Shown one piece after another: positions 8,654 through 16,709 of a stretch of 40,426 nucleotides of DNA. The position numbers and the translations under genes are program-made. The notes beneath the pieces were generated by a model. It was not told the origin of the DNA. It ran no database searches and saw nothing but the letters and a program-made list of their open reading frames with translations. Source of the DNA: Rickettsiales bacterium (GTDB lineage Bacteria; Pseudomonadota; Alphaproteobacteria; Rickettsiales; UBA1997); contig JALQXY010000035.1 in NCBI GenBank assembly GCA_023262945.1, positions 1 through 40,426 of the forward strand, read 5' to 3'. The stretch's first letter is position 1, and the number at the start of each line of letters is the position of its first letter.

Positions 8654-10582
8654 ATGCTTACTAAAATTGAATTAATAACGAATAATCTTAAAAAAATATT
8701 TGATCATTGGCAGCTTACAAATAAGGAAAAAAGGGATCAAATTTACTTAATATTACCTTTCATACAATTTGCATCATTTTTTGGAGTAATATTTAAAAAT
8801 GACACTCTTGACAAGATATTAAGCGACTTTTCAAAAAATTATATTGCCACTTACAGCAAAAGATTACAACTCAAAAAAGCTGATTTTTCTTGCGAAATCT
8901 ATAAACATATAAATTCTATCGAAAACAATGAAAAACCAACTCTTGCAAAAAAAGATTTTGCATTATTACTGTCATCATATGACAACAAATATTTTCATGC
9001 ATATTGCTGCCTAATATTTTCATTTGGTACTTTAATCGTCACTTCTGGGTTTTACCATTTTAAAGAAATATTGAAATTTAGAGATGAAATAAGAGATGCT
9101 AATCTCATGAATAATGAAAATTTTATTAATCTTTTTTTAGATAAATTTGATGAGTTAAATTTTCAACAAAGCATTAATTTAATGCAAATCGATGAGATTG
9201 AAAAATCTATTCTTCTCAACTACAGTAATCAATTTCAAAATAATATAAAGACCTCTATAAGCACCCTACTCGACCAGAAATTATTCAACAAAGCTAAAGA
9301 AAATATTTCTAACTTTGATCCATATATAGAAGATATAAAAAATCCTCAGCTATTGATAAATATAGATAATTCTATATCTAAAATAGATGAAATAAAGAAT
9401 CATAATTACAAATTAAACATCGTAATCAATCTTGGCTTTTCTCTACTCTCTTCCAACGACAACGATGAAAGATTTCCTATCTCACCACATATATTAAATA
9501 CAAAAATCAAAGAACAATTTTCTGATATATTTTTAAATAAAAGTTGCAAATCCACTATTAGCTTAAGCAAGTATTTATTACTGGATAATGATGTCACAAA
9601 CCTAGATCTTGTTAGCGAATATAAGTTTTATAATATGCTAGCAATTGATAAAAAGGATTGCAGATCAATTACAATTGATCTAGAAACTCGTCTTAATAAT
9701 TACGATATAAAAATAGAAAATTACGATAAAATAACCAATATCACTAAAAATCTTACTCGAATTGAAGTATTTTTTTATAAAATACTCTTTTTAAATAACA
9801 ATGAACTAAAAAATTATAAAATTAAAATTAAAAATATTTTTGATTACAGTAAAACAGAGCAAAATAATTTTAATTATATTTTTTCTTTATTGCTTGATAA
9901 CAAGCTTCATCAAAGCTTAATAGAGTCAATGTCAAACAATCATATTTCTTTTGAAATTTGCGAACAATCTTTATCAGATATCGAGAAAATTCATGATTTT
10001 CTACAATTTATAGCTAGAGATACTGGTCTTATAATAAAAAATAAAAAATCATTCGTTTCTTTTTCATTAATTAAGGAACAAAATAATATCTTAAAAATGG
10101 ATAAAGATAATATTTGCAATGCTTTAGCGGTAGAGTTTTTTAAAATTAACGAATCATCATTTAAAAAAATCAAAAATAATCTCAATAAATTTAAAAATAC
10201 TATACCAAGCGATTCAGTATCTCTTTATGCAAAAAATAAACCAGACGAAGGCAATATTTCCCTTAACTTTTGCAATAATTTCAATGCTCAATTAAATATT
10301 AGCAATTATGCCAATAAAAATATTAATAAAGAGTATAAAGAATATTTTTTAACCATTAATTATGATTTAAAAAATATGTTATATCAATTTATTAATAACG
10401 TAATTACAGAATTTAATGATTTATTAAAAAAACTATCCATAGATGAATTAAATTCATTACATAAGCAAAAAATAATAATAAATAAACAATTAACTCAATT
10501 ATCGGAATTAGCAGATATAAATTTACTACCAAATTACGCAAATGACTCAAAAATAATCCCCATGAAAAAAATAAATGCTTAA
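8654..10582 (+). CDS. Large unrecognised protein, Asn/Lys/Ile-rich, possible membrane segments
   Basis: A 642-aa open frame of very AT-rich codon use; I recognise no family, catalytic motif or repeat. Visible features are a moderately hydrophobic stretch at about 30-48 (LPFIQFASFFGVIF), a stronger one at about 111-133 (YCCLIFSFGTLIVTSGF), then a long hydrophilic, predicted helical body rich in Asn, Lys, Ile and Asp. No signal peptide is seen. If both hydrophobic stretches span the membrane, the large C-terminal part would be cytoplasmic. The length without a stop in such AT-rich sequence makes real coding nearly certain. It stands alone: 247 bp after dnaB and 114 bp before rpmG. The start lacks a Shine-Dalgarno. 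Confidence 0.75.
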   Translation: MLTKIELITNNLKKIFDHWQLTNKEKRDQIYLILPFIQFASFFGVIFKNDTLDKILSDFSKNYIATYSKRLQLKKADFSCEIYKHINSIENNEKPTLAKKDFALLLSSYDNKYFHAYCCLIFSFGTLIVTSGFYHFKEILKFRDEIRDANLMNNENFINLFLDKFDELNFQQSINLMQIDEIEKSILLNYSNQFQNNIKTSISTLLDQKLFNKAKENISNFDPYIEDIKNPQLLINIDNSISKIDEIKNHNYKLNIVINLGFSLLSSNDNDERFPISPHILNTKIKEQFSDIFLNKSCKSTISLSKYLLLDNDVTNLDLVSEYKFYNMLAIDKKDCRSITIDLETRLNNYDIKIENYDKITNITKNLTRIEVFFYKILFLNNNELKNYKIKIKNIFDYSKTEQNNFNYIFSLLLDNKLHQSLIESMSNNHISFEICEQSLSDIEKIHDFLQFIARDTGLIIKNKKSFVSFSLIKEQNNILKMDKDNICNALAVEFFKINESSFKKIKNNLNKFKNTIPSDSVSLYAKNKPDEGNISLNFCNNFNAQLNISNYANKNINKEYKEYFLTINYDLKNMLYQFINNVITEFNDLLKKLSIDELNSLHKQKIIINKQLTQLSELADINLLPNYANDSKIIPMKKINA

Positions 10583-10648
10583 AAAAGATTAATACAATTT
10601 TTAACTTGACTTAGACTAAAGTTTAAGATTAATTGTAACTCTTATTTT

Positions 10649-10676
10649 TTGTAAATATTCTAGATTACTTTATATT
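10649..10676 (+). promoter_or_regulatory. Candidate sigma-70 promoter for rpmG-icd
   Basis: TTGTAA (10649-10654) and TATATT (10671-10676) are separated by 16 bp, about 20 bp before the rpmG ATG. Such matches are common by chance in sequence this AT-rich. An alternative -35, TTGACT at 10606-10611, has no good -10 partner. Confidence 0.3.
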
Positions 10677-10696
10677 AAACATAAAAATTAAAACAA

Positions 10697-10891
10697 ATGG
10701 CAGCCAAAGGTAAAACTTCTAAAGCTAAAAGAAACTCAATTCTATTTAAAATGGTAAGCAGTGCTGGTACTGGTTATTTTTATTTAGCTCGTAGAAATCC
10801 AAAACAAAAAACTGAAAAAATGGTTTTTAAAAAATATGATCCAGTTGTGAGAAAGCATGTTGAATTTAAAGAACATAAACTATCTTCTTAA
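10697..10891 (+). CDS. rpmG: 50S ribosomal protein L33
   Basis: A 64-aa basic large-subunit ribosomal protein. The pattern KGKTSKAKRNSILFKMVSSAGTG, then YFYLARRNPKQKTEKMVFKKYDPVVRKHVEFKE is the proteobacterial L33 signature. It has no zinc-binding CxxC pairs, so it is the cysteine-free form. The length is slightly above the usual 55 because of a longer N-terminus. icd begins 12 bp after the stop, an unusual neighbour that suggests a shared transcript. Confidence 0.93.
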   Translation: MAAKGKTSKAKRNSILFKMVSSAGTGYFYLARRNPKQKTEKMVFKKYDPVVRKHVEFKEHKLSS

Positions 10892-10903
10892 TTGTCTCAA
10901 CTA

Positions 10904-12115
10904 ATGAATAAAATTAAGGTTAAAAACCCTATAGTAGAAATTGATGGCGACGAAATGACTCGTGTTATTTGGCGCATCATAAAAGATAAGTTAATTTTCC
11001 CATTTCTCGATCTTAATATAAAATATTTCGATCTTTCAGTTACTAACCGTGATAAAACTAACGATCAAATAACAATAGATGCCGCCAATGCAATAAAAGA
11101 TTGTGGAGTTGGTATTAAATGTGCTACTATTACACCTGACGATAATCGTCAAAAAGAATTTAACCTCAAAAAACTATGGCGCTCTCCTAACGGAACTATC
11201 CGTAATATTCTTGATGGAACAGTTTTTCGTGAACCTATAGTTTGTCAGAATGTTCCCCGCCTAGTTCCTAATTGGAAATATCCAATAATAGTTGGAAGAC
11301 ATGCTTTTGGTGATCAATATAAAGCAACAGACTTCACTATCCCCTCCTCTGGTAAATTAACAATTAAATTCGAAGGAGATGATGGTAAAATCATAGAAAA
11401 AGAAATTTATAATTTCAAAAGCTCTGGAGTTGCTTTGGGTATGTACAATACCGATGAGTCAATTATTGGATTCGCTAGATCATGCTTCAATATAGCATTA
11501 CAAAAAAAATGGCCTCTTTACCTTTCCACTAAAGATACTATACTCAAAAAGTATGATGGTCGCTTTAAAGACATATTTCAAGAAATTTACGACAAAGAAT
11601 TTAAGCAAAAATTCATCCAAGAAAATATAACATATGAACACCGTTTAATTGATGATATGGTTGCTTCTGCTTTAAAATGGAGCGGTAAATTTATCTGGGC
11701 TTGTAAAAATTATGATGGAGATGTTCAATCAGACTCGGTAGCTCAAGGATTTGGATCTTTAGGATTGATGACATCTTGCTTAATAACCCCCGATGGTAAA
11801 ATAATGGAATCAGAAGCTGCACATGGAACTGTTACAAGGCATTATCGTCAGCATCAAAAAGGAAACCCAACTTCAACAAATTCTATGGCATCAATTTTTG
11901 CATGGACTCGTGGCCTATCTTTTCGTGGAAAATTAGATAACAATCAAGAATTAATAGACTTTTGTCATAAACTTGAAAAATCATGTATTGACACTGTTGA
12001 ATCTGGAAAAATGACCAAAGATTTAGCTGTTTGCATTTATGGTCAAAATGTAGCACATAAAAAACATTATTTATATACTGAAGAATTCATTGAAGAAGTT
12101 TCCAAAAAATTATAG
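10904..12115 (+). CDS. icd: NADP-dependent isocitrate dehydrogenase (eukaryote-like dimeric type)
   Basis: A TCA-cycle enzyme oxidatively decarboxylating isocitrate to 2-oxoglutarate with NADP. The N-terminus KIKVKNPIVEIDGDEMTRV is characteristic of the roughly 400-aa subfamily shared by eukaryotes and alphaproteobacteria, not E. coli Icd. The isocitrate-binding SPNGTIRN segment (near residue 94), conserved DDMVASALKWSG and the NADP-binding SEAAHGTVTRHYR (near 305) are all present. I chose ATG at 10904 over an in-frame TTG at 10892 because homologues begin with the MxKIKV sequence. The gene follows rpmG closely and is probably cotranscribed. Confidence 0.95.
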   Translation: MNKIKVKNPIVEIDGDEMTRVIWRIIKDKLIFPFLDLNIKYFDLSVTNRDKTNDQITIDAANAIKDCGVGIKCATITPDDNRQKEFNLKKLWRSPNGTIRNILDGTVFREPIVCQNVPRLVPNWKYPIIVGRHAFGDQYKATDFTIPSSGKLTIKFEGDDGKIIEKEIYNFKSSGVALGMYNTDESIIGFARSCFNIALQKKWPLYLSTKDTILKKYDGRFKDIFQEIYDKEFKQKFIQENITYEHRLIDDMVASALKWSGKFIWACKNYDGDVQSDSVAQGFGSLGLMTSCLITPDGKIMESEAAHGTVTRHYRQHQKGNPTSTNSMASIFAWTRGLSFRGKLDNNQELIDFCHKLEKSCIDTVESGKMTKDLAVCIYGQNVAHKKHYLYTEEFIEEVSKKL

Positions 12116-12116
12116 C

Positions 12117-12267
12117 TACGAAACAAAGTTAATCTTTAAACGAATTAAATTCGAAATATTTTTTATATTATTAAGAAAAAAGATAAAGAAATTAAATTTC
12201 TAATTTCAAAGATTTTTATCTCAAAAATATTTTGTTATAATTTTATTTAGAGATGGCGTTTGACATA
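12117..12267. repeat. Long degenerate TACC-type repeat between icd and pepP (copy 2)
   Basis: This about 150-bp gap between convergent genes starts TACGAAAC and ends near TTTAGAGATGGCGTTTGACATA, a decayed form of the family terminus TTTAAAGATGAGATTTGGTA. Inside, 12132-12162 is the exact reverse complement of 32980-33010 (31 nt) in another copy. The stretch near 12214-12240 (TTTTTATCTCAAAAATATTT) is shared, in reverse orientation, with the copies at 37047 and 40287. The element boundaries are approximate. Confidence 0.6.
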
Positions 12268-12282
12268 AATATTAGGTTCTAG

Positions 12283-14034
12283 TTAAAGATTGAATTTTCT
12301 ATTATACCAATCTTTTTCATGTTTTGTCATATATTCTTCATGAGTATTATAAACTTTTTGATGATAGTCTTTAAGCCATTTTTTTTCTGGATAAGTTAGC
12401 ATACTAAAATCAATCAATCTTTGATCTATCGGCGCTAAAGTTAGCGTTTCGAAGTATAAGAATTGCTCATTATACTTCTTAACTAACATTAAATTTTCAA
12501 TTCTAATACCATATTCATTTTCTTTATAATAACCCGGTTCATTAGAAATAATCATTCCTGGAATTAATTGCTGTTGATAATTCTTACCAATTCCACACGG
12601 CCCTTCATGAACAGAGAAAAAACTGCCAACCCCATGACCTGTACCATGATTATAATTTAAATTAGCTTGCCATAAATGATATCTGGCTAAAATATCTAAT
12701 TGAGCTCCATTAGTTCCAATCAAAAATTTAGCGCGCGCTAGAGCTATATGACCTTTTAAGACCCTAGTAAAATTGGCAATCATTTCTGAATTTACTTTGC
12801 CAACTGCAATAGTACGAGTCACATCTGTTGTACCTAAAGAATCGTCGCCGCAATACTGACCTCCAGAATCAATTAAAAATAAAGAATTACCTTCAATCTT
12901 TTTATTAGAATTTTGACTTGGTTGATAATGAATAATAGCACCATTGCTAGCAAATGATGAAATCGTAGCAAAACTCGGATAAAGAAAATCTTTATTCCTT
13001 TTTCTTAATTCTAATATTTTTTGAGATGCTTGTAATTCATCAATCGCTACATTATTTTCAATAGACTGATCAAGCCAGAATAAAAATTTTGTTACAGCGA
13101 GACCATCTATTTTATGAGCATTTATAAAGCCCAATATTTCATTTTTATCTTTGATAGATTTAGCTAAATCTATAGGATCAACTTGATCTATGATTTCAAT
13201 GTTAGACTTTTGTAGTTTGTTATATAAATAGTAATTTATTGTTTTTAGATCGGTTTGAATATTTTTATCTTGATTAATAAGAAGTAAAATCTTTTTTGTA
13301 AAATACTTACTATTTACAAAGTCAACATTTGGCAATTCTTTAGTAAGAAGATTAAATGGATTAATATCATCGATAAATAAATCAAATTTACCATCTTTAT
13401 ATAAAATACCACGAGATAATAAAATTGGAGTATATCTTATATCGCTAGCTCTAATATTTAACAGCCAACATATATTTTCTGGCTTAGTTATTAAGATACT
13501 ATCAGCCTTTAATTTGCAACAAATTTGCTCTCTTTTAATTATTGAATCATAAGTTATAAAATTATTATCACACAAGAAGGGCCTGGATGTTTCTTTTTCA
13601 GGTCTTTTTATCCAAAATTGATCAATAATATTATAATCTAAAGCCTTTAGTTTTGCTGATTTTTTATTGATAAGACCCTTTAAAGATTTAACAAATATAG
13701 CTGATAATAAATTAGCATCAAAAGCTAATGTTGAATTATTTTTCAAATTATATTCAAGCCATTTTAGCAATGATATATCACTTAAATCAATAATTTCAAA
13801 TTCTTTTAAATCAATTTGCTGAGCTGCTTGCAAAGTATACCTTCCATCTGTAAAAAAATATGATTTATCGACAGTAAAAATTACAACTGCATTAGAGCCG
13901 CTAAAATTAGTAATAAATTCTAATCTTTTAGCGTAATCTGGCAAATATTCACTAAAAAAATCATCGTTATTAGGCTGTATAAAATAATCGATACCTTCTT
14001 TTTTTAAGAATTCTTTAACATTTTTTAACGACAT
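12283..14034 (-). CDS. pepP: Xaa-Pro aminopeptidase (aminopeptidase P, M24B)
   Basis: A metallopeptidase releasing N-terminal residues before proline. At 583 aa it has the long three-domain architecture of eukaryotic APP1 and alphaproteobacterial homologues: two creatinase-like N-terminal domains (about 1-310), the pita-bread catalytic domain, and a C-terminal extension ending at YPEKKWLKDYHQKVY. Metal ligands are visible: Asp in IDSGGQY (about 389), Asp in TTDVTRT (about 404), His in HGTGHGVGS (about 463), Glu in NEPGYY (about 497) and Glu in IENLML (about 513). The two aspartates are 15 residues apart; the family usually has 11, so there is a four-residue insertion (CGDDSL region) between them. 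The gene has its own upstream region and converges with icd. The symbol is by family. Confidence 0.9.
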   Translation of the reverse strand: MSLKNVKEFLKKEGIDYFIQPNNDDFFSEYLPDYAKRLEFITNFSGSNAVVIFTVDKSYFFTDGRYTLQAAQQIDLKEFEIIDLSDISLLKWLEYNLKNNSTLAFDANLLSAIFVKSLKGLINKKSAKLKALDYNIIDQFWIKRPEKETSRPFLCDNNFITYDSIIKREQICCKLKADSILITKPENICWLLNIRASDIRYTPILLSRGILYKDGKFDLFIDDINPFNLLTKELPNVDFVNSKYFTKKILLLINQDKNIQTDLKTINYYLYNKLQKSNIEIIDQVDPIDLAKSIKDKNEILGFINAHKIDGLAVTKFLFWLDQSIENNVAIDELQASQKILELRKRNKDFLYPSFATISSFASNGAIIHYQPSQNSNKKIEGNSLFLIDSGGQYCGDDSLGTTDVTRTIAVGKVNSEMIANFTRVLKGHIALARAKFLIGTNGAQLDILARYHLWQANLNYNHGTGHGVGSFFSVHEGPCGIGKNYQQQLIPGMIISNEPGYYKENEYGIRIENLMLVKKYNEQFLYFETLTLAPIDQRLIDFSMLTYPEKKWLKDYHQKVYNTHEEYMTKHEKDWYNRKFNL

Positions 14035-14100
14035 CTTAATTAATTTTTTATTGACGGATTTGGGTTTAAATTTATTATTATTTTAAGTTTATAGCTGTTA

Positions 14101-14160
14101 TACCAATTCCCACCTAAAAAATATTTTATCATATTGTTCATTTTTAGGTGGGAATTGATA
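14101..14160. repeat. Short hairpin repeat (copy 3), 60 bp
   Basis: The left arm TACCAATTCCCACCTAAAAA is matched by its reverse complement at the right end with one difference (TTGATA for TTGGTA). The centre, TATTTTATCATATTGTTCAT, is the reverse complement of the left-arm-proximal sequence of the long copies at 37047 and 40287. It lies between divergent pepP and radA. It appears to be the minimal form of the family. Confidence 0.88.
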
Positions 14161-14262
14161 TTATCTAAAAATGATTATAAATTGATTTCTTTAATTAAAA
14201 TAACTTATTTAATTATCTTCTTTAATTATCTTTTTTAAAGACAAATTTTAAATTACGAATAT

Positions 14263-15687
14263 ATGTCTAAAAAAACAGCATATTGTTGTCAATCATGCGG
14301 CGCTATTCATTTTAAGTGGTCAGGAAAATGCCCCGATTGCAATGAATGGAACAGTCTTGTCGAGGAATTTGCAGAAGGCTCTGGCTCGCATTTTAGTCGA
14401 ATTAACTCTGATAACAAATCCAGCAATAAATCTTCAGTTAATAAATTACAATTAACTAAACTTAATCAAAATATATCTGATTTTAAGCGCATTAGCACTT
14501 CTATCAACGAGCTTGATCGTGTTTTAGGTGGAGGATTAGTACAAGGCTCAGTTGTTCTAATCGGAGGTAATCCAGGAATTGGTAAGTCTACTTTATTATT
14601 ACAAACTGCAAATCAACTATCTCTTAATAATAATCGAGTTATTTATATTTCTGGTGAAGAATCAATAGATCAAGTAAGCTTAAGGGCTAAAAGAATGTCG
14701 GTAAAAGAGACTCAAATAGAAATTGCTGCCACCACTAATGTTAGCGATATAGTTGGATCAATAAAGTCAGATAATAATCCAACAATCATGATTATTGATT
14801 CAATTCAAACAATGTTTTTGAATGAACTATCTTCTGCACCAGGAACTGTATCGCAAGTTAGGGCGGCAGCTGGTGAATTAACTATCTTTGCTAAAAAAAA
14901 TAACATTACATTACTTATTGTAAGTCACGTTACAAAAGATGGACAAATTGCTGGCCCTAAAGTTTTAGAGCATATGGTTGATACCGTTCTTTACTTTGAA
15001 GGTGAAAAAGATTTACATTTTCGTATTTTAAGAGCCGTTAAAAATCGCTTTGGTCCAGCAAACGAAATTGGAGTTTTTGAAATGAATGATGTTGGATTGT
15101 CAGAAGTTTCAAATCCTAGTGAGCTTTTTCTTAACTCATACGAAACTGATACTAGTGGCTGCAGTATATTTGCTGGTATAGAAGGTACCAGACCTATTCT
15201 TGTTGAGGTTCAGGCTTTAATATCGCCATCTTACATGCCGTCACCTCGAAGAGCAGTAGTTGGTTGGGATGCAAACCGCTTAGCAATGATTATTGCCGTA
15301 TTAAGTAGTCGCTTTGGCCTCAACTTATTCGATAAAGAGGTATATTTAAATATTGTTGGAGGCTTAAGAATCGAAGAAACAGCAGTTGATCTAGCTGTAG
15401 CTTGCGCTCTTATTTCTGCAGCTCGTGATATTGCATTGATTAATTCAACAATAGCTGTAGGAGAAATTGGTCTAACGGGAGAAATAAGAATGGTAGGAAA
15501 TCTTGAATCAAGACTAAAAGAAGCTGATAAATTAGGATTTAAGAATTGTTTAATACCGTCGGCAAATACTAAAACAAAAAATTGGGCAAATACCAAGAAA
15601 TCACTTCCAAATATGAAATTTTATGCAATTTCACATATTAGAGATCTAGGAAAAATATTTAACAGATCCAGAAATTATAAAAATTAA
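14263..15687 (+). CDS. radA: DNA repair protein RadA
   Basis: A RecA-like ATPase that promotes branch migration and D-loop extension in recombination repair. Domains in order: C4 zinc finger (CxxC at about 9-12 and CPDC at 23-26), RecA-like core with Walker A GGNPGIGKST (about 101-110), the RadA-specific KNRFG motif (about 260-264), and a C-terminal Lon-protease-like domain (about 300-460, LNIVGGLRIEETAVDLAVACALISA) without proteolytic function. The length of 474 aa is typical. The 3' end lies 5 bp from the convergent alpha/beta hydrolase, so the two transcripts probably overlap at their ends. Confidence 0.96.
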   Translation: MSKKTAYCCQSCGAIHFKWSGKCPDCNEWNSLVEEFAEGSGSHFSRINSDNKSSNKSSVNKLQLTKLNQNISDFKRISTSINELDRVLGGGLVQGSVVLIGGNPGIGKSTLLLQTANQLSLNNNRVIYISGEESIDQVSLRAKRMSVKETQIEIAATTNVSDIVGSIKSDNNPTIMIIDSIQTMFLNELSSAPGTVSQVRAAAGELTIFAKKNNITLLIVSHVTKDGQIAGPKVLEHMVDTVLYFEGEKDLHFRILRAVKNRFGPANEIGVFEMNDVGLSEVSNPSELFLNSYETDTSGCSIFAGIEGTRPILVEVQALISPSYMPSPRRAVVGWDANRLAMIIAVLSSRFGLNLFDKEVYLNIVGGLRIEETAVDLAVACALISAARDIALINSTIAVGEIGLTGEIRMVGNLESRLKEADKLGFKNCLIPSANTKTKNWANTKKSLPNMKFYAISHIRDLGKIFNRSRNYKN

Positions 15688-15692
15688 TTTTA

Positions 15693-16454
15693 TTAATCAA
15701 AAAGATTAAAATCTTTAACTGGATTGTAATTTCTTTCTGGTTTAGCTTCAACTCCAATCTTTTTTTTACGACGTCTTCGACGATCTCTCTTAACTTTTCT
15801 TACTTTGGTGGAATCTATAATTAAACGATGCTGAATATGATCATCGATAATATGATCCACTTCATCAAGTTGATTAATAAAGAAATGATCAGCGTTTTCT
15901 ATAAGTTTATAAAAAATTTCTGCCTCATTGCGAGCGGATAATTTTTCTGAAAGTTTAGCAGAGTCTATTTCGTTGGTAATTTCATCTTTTTCACCTTGAA
16001 TTACAAGGCCAGTAGAAGTACATGGAACAATGAAATTAAAATCATATTTTGTTGCAGGAGGAGCTATTAAAACATAATTCTCTAACTCTGGCCTCCTCAT
16101 TACAGCCTGCAAGGCAATCCAAGCTCCAAAAGAAAAGCCCGCAATCCAAAAGTTAGTGGCCTCCATATTTTGATCATGCAGCCAGTTTAATGCTGTCGTT
16201 GCATCGAGCAATTCACCTTCACCATTATCAAATTTTCCTTCGGATTTTCCAACACCTCTAAAATTAATTCTTAATGTAGTAAAGCCATTGTTTGCAAAGT
16301 TTTTATAAGCTCTGTAAACTATTTTATTATTCATGGTGCCACCATGCAAAGGGTGAGGATGAAGAATTAATGCAATTGGGGCTTTAGGATCGGAGTTTTT
16401 ATGGTAGCGTCCCTCAATTTTTCCATCAGGACCACTAATAATAACCTCAGGCAT
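15693..16454 (-). CDS. Alpha/beta hydrolase with an arginine/lysine-rich C-terminal tail
   Basis: A serine hydrolase of the COG2945-like alpha/beta family. HPHPLHGGTMNNKIV (32-46) provides the oxyanion region. The nucleophile is Ser108 in GFSFG (106-110), the acid is probably Asp157 (GEKDEIT), and the general base is His190 (ADHFF). These domains normally end near residue 210. Here a tail of about 40 residues follows, with a dense basic block at about 217-232 (KVRKVKRDRRRRRKKK), then a neutral end. The tail suggests nucleic-acid or acidic-membrane binding, but this is inference. The substrate is unknown. The gene lies 42 bp downstream of the 70-aa gene on the same strand. Confidence 0.82.
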   Translation of the reverse strand: MPEVIISGPDGKIEGRYHKNSDPKAPIALILHPHPLHGGTMNNKIVYRAYKNFANNGFTTLRINFRGVGKSEGKFDNGEGELLDATTALNWLHDQNMEATNFWIAGFSFGAWIALQAVMRRPELENYVLIAPPATKYDFNFIVPCTSTGLVIQGEKDEITNEIDSAKLSEKLSARNEAEIFYKLIENADHFFINQLDEVDHIIDDHIQHRLIIDSTKVRKVKRDRRRRRKKKIGVEAKPERNYNPVKDFNLFD

Positions 16455-16496
16455 ATTTTGAATAGATTGTATTTAGATAATAAATATTAAAATGTT

Positions 16497-16709
16497 TTAA
16501 ATTTGATCGTAAGGTATAGGCTTACTAGAATCATCTATTACTAAATCACCAGAGGCAATATTTCTTGCTGCTATATACTTGCCATGACCAGCATGAACGC
16601 CGTAATATAGGACAGGAGAGACTTCTATATTTTTATTACTAACTTTATCAAAAAAGGTTTTAAGTTTAACTTCTTTAGTTCTATTCTTAGGATTATTCTT
16701 AGTACCCAT
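16497..16709 (-). CDS. Conserved-looking 70-aa protein of unknown function
   Basis: A small, basic-to-neutral protein without signal or membrane segment. The N-terminus (KNNPKNRTKEVKLKTFF) is basic; the C-terminal half (VLYYGVHAGHGKYIAARN, then ASGDLVIDDSSKPIPYDQI) looks like a compact beta-rich domain. I do not recognise the family. Codon use matches the neighbours. It lies directly downstream (38 nt) of the folded segment 16748-16833 on the same strand and upstream of the alpha/beta hydrolase, so it may be regulated by that segment and cotranscribed with the hydrolase. Confidence 0.6.
   Translation of the reverse strand: MGTKNNPKNRTKEVKLKTFFDKVSNKNIEVSPVLYYGVHAGHGKYIAARNIASGDLVIDDSSKPIPYDQI

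Noticed and set aside
15231..15596. 121-aa open frame antisense to radA
   Set aside because: It lies wholly inside the conserved radA Lon-like domain and its translation looks like a shadow of that gene.
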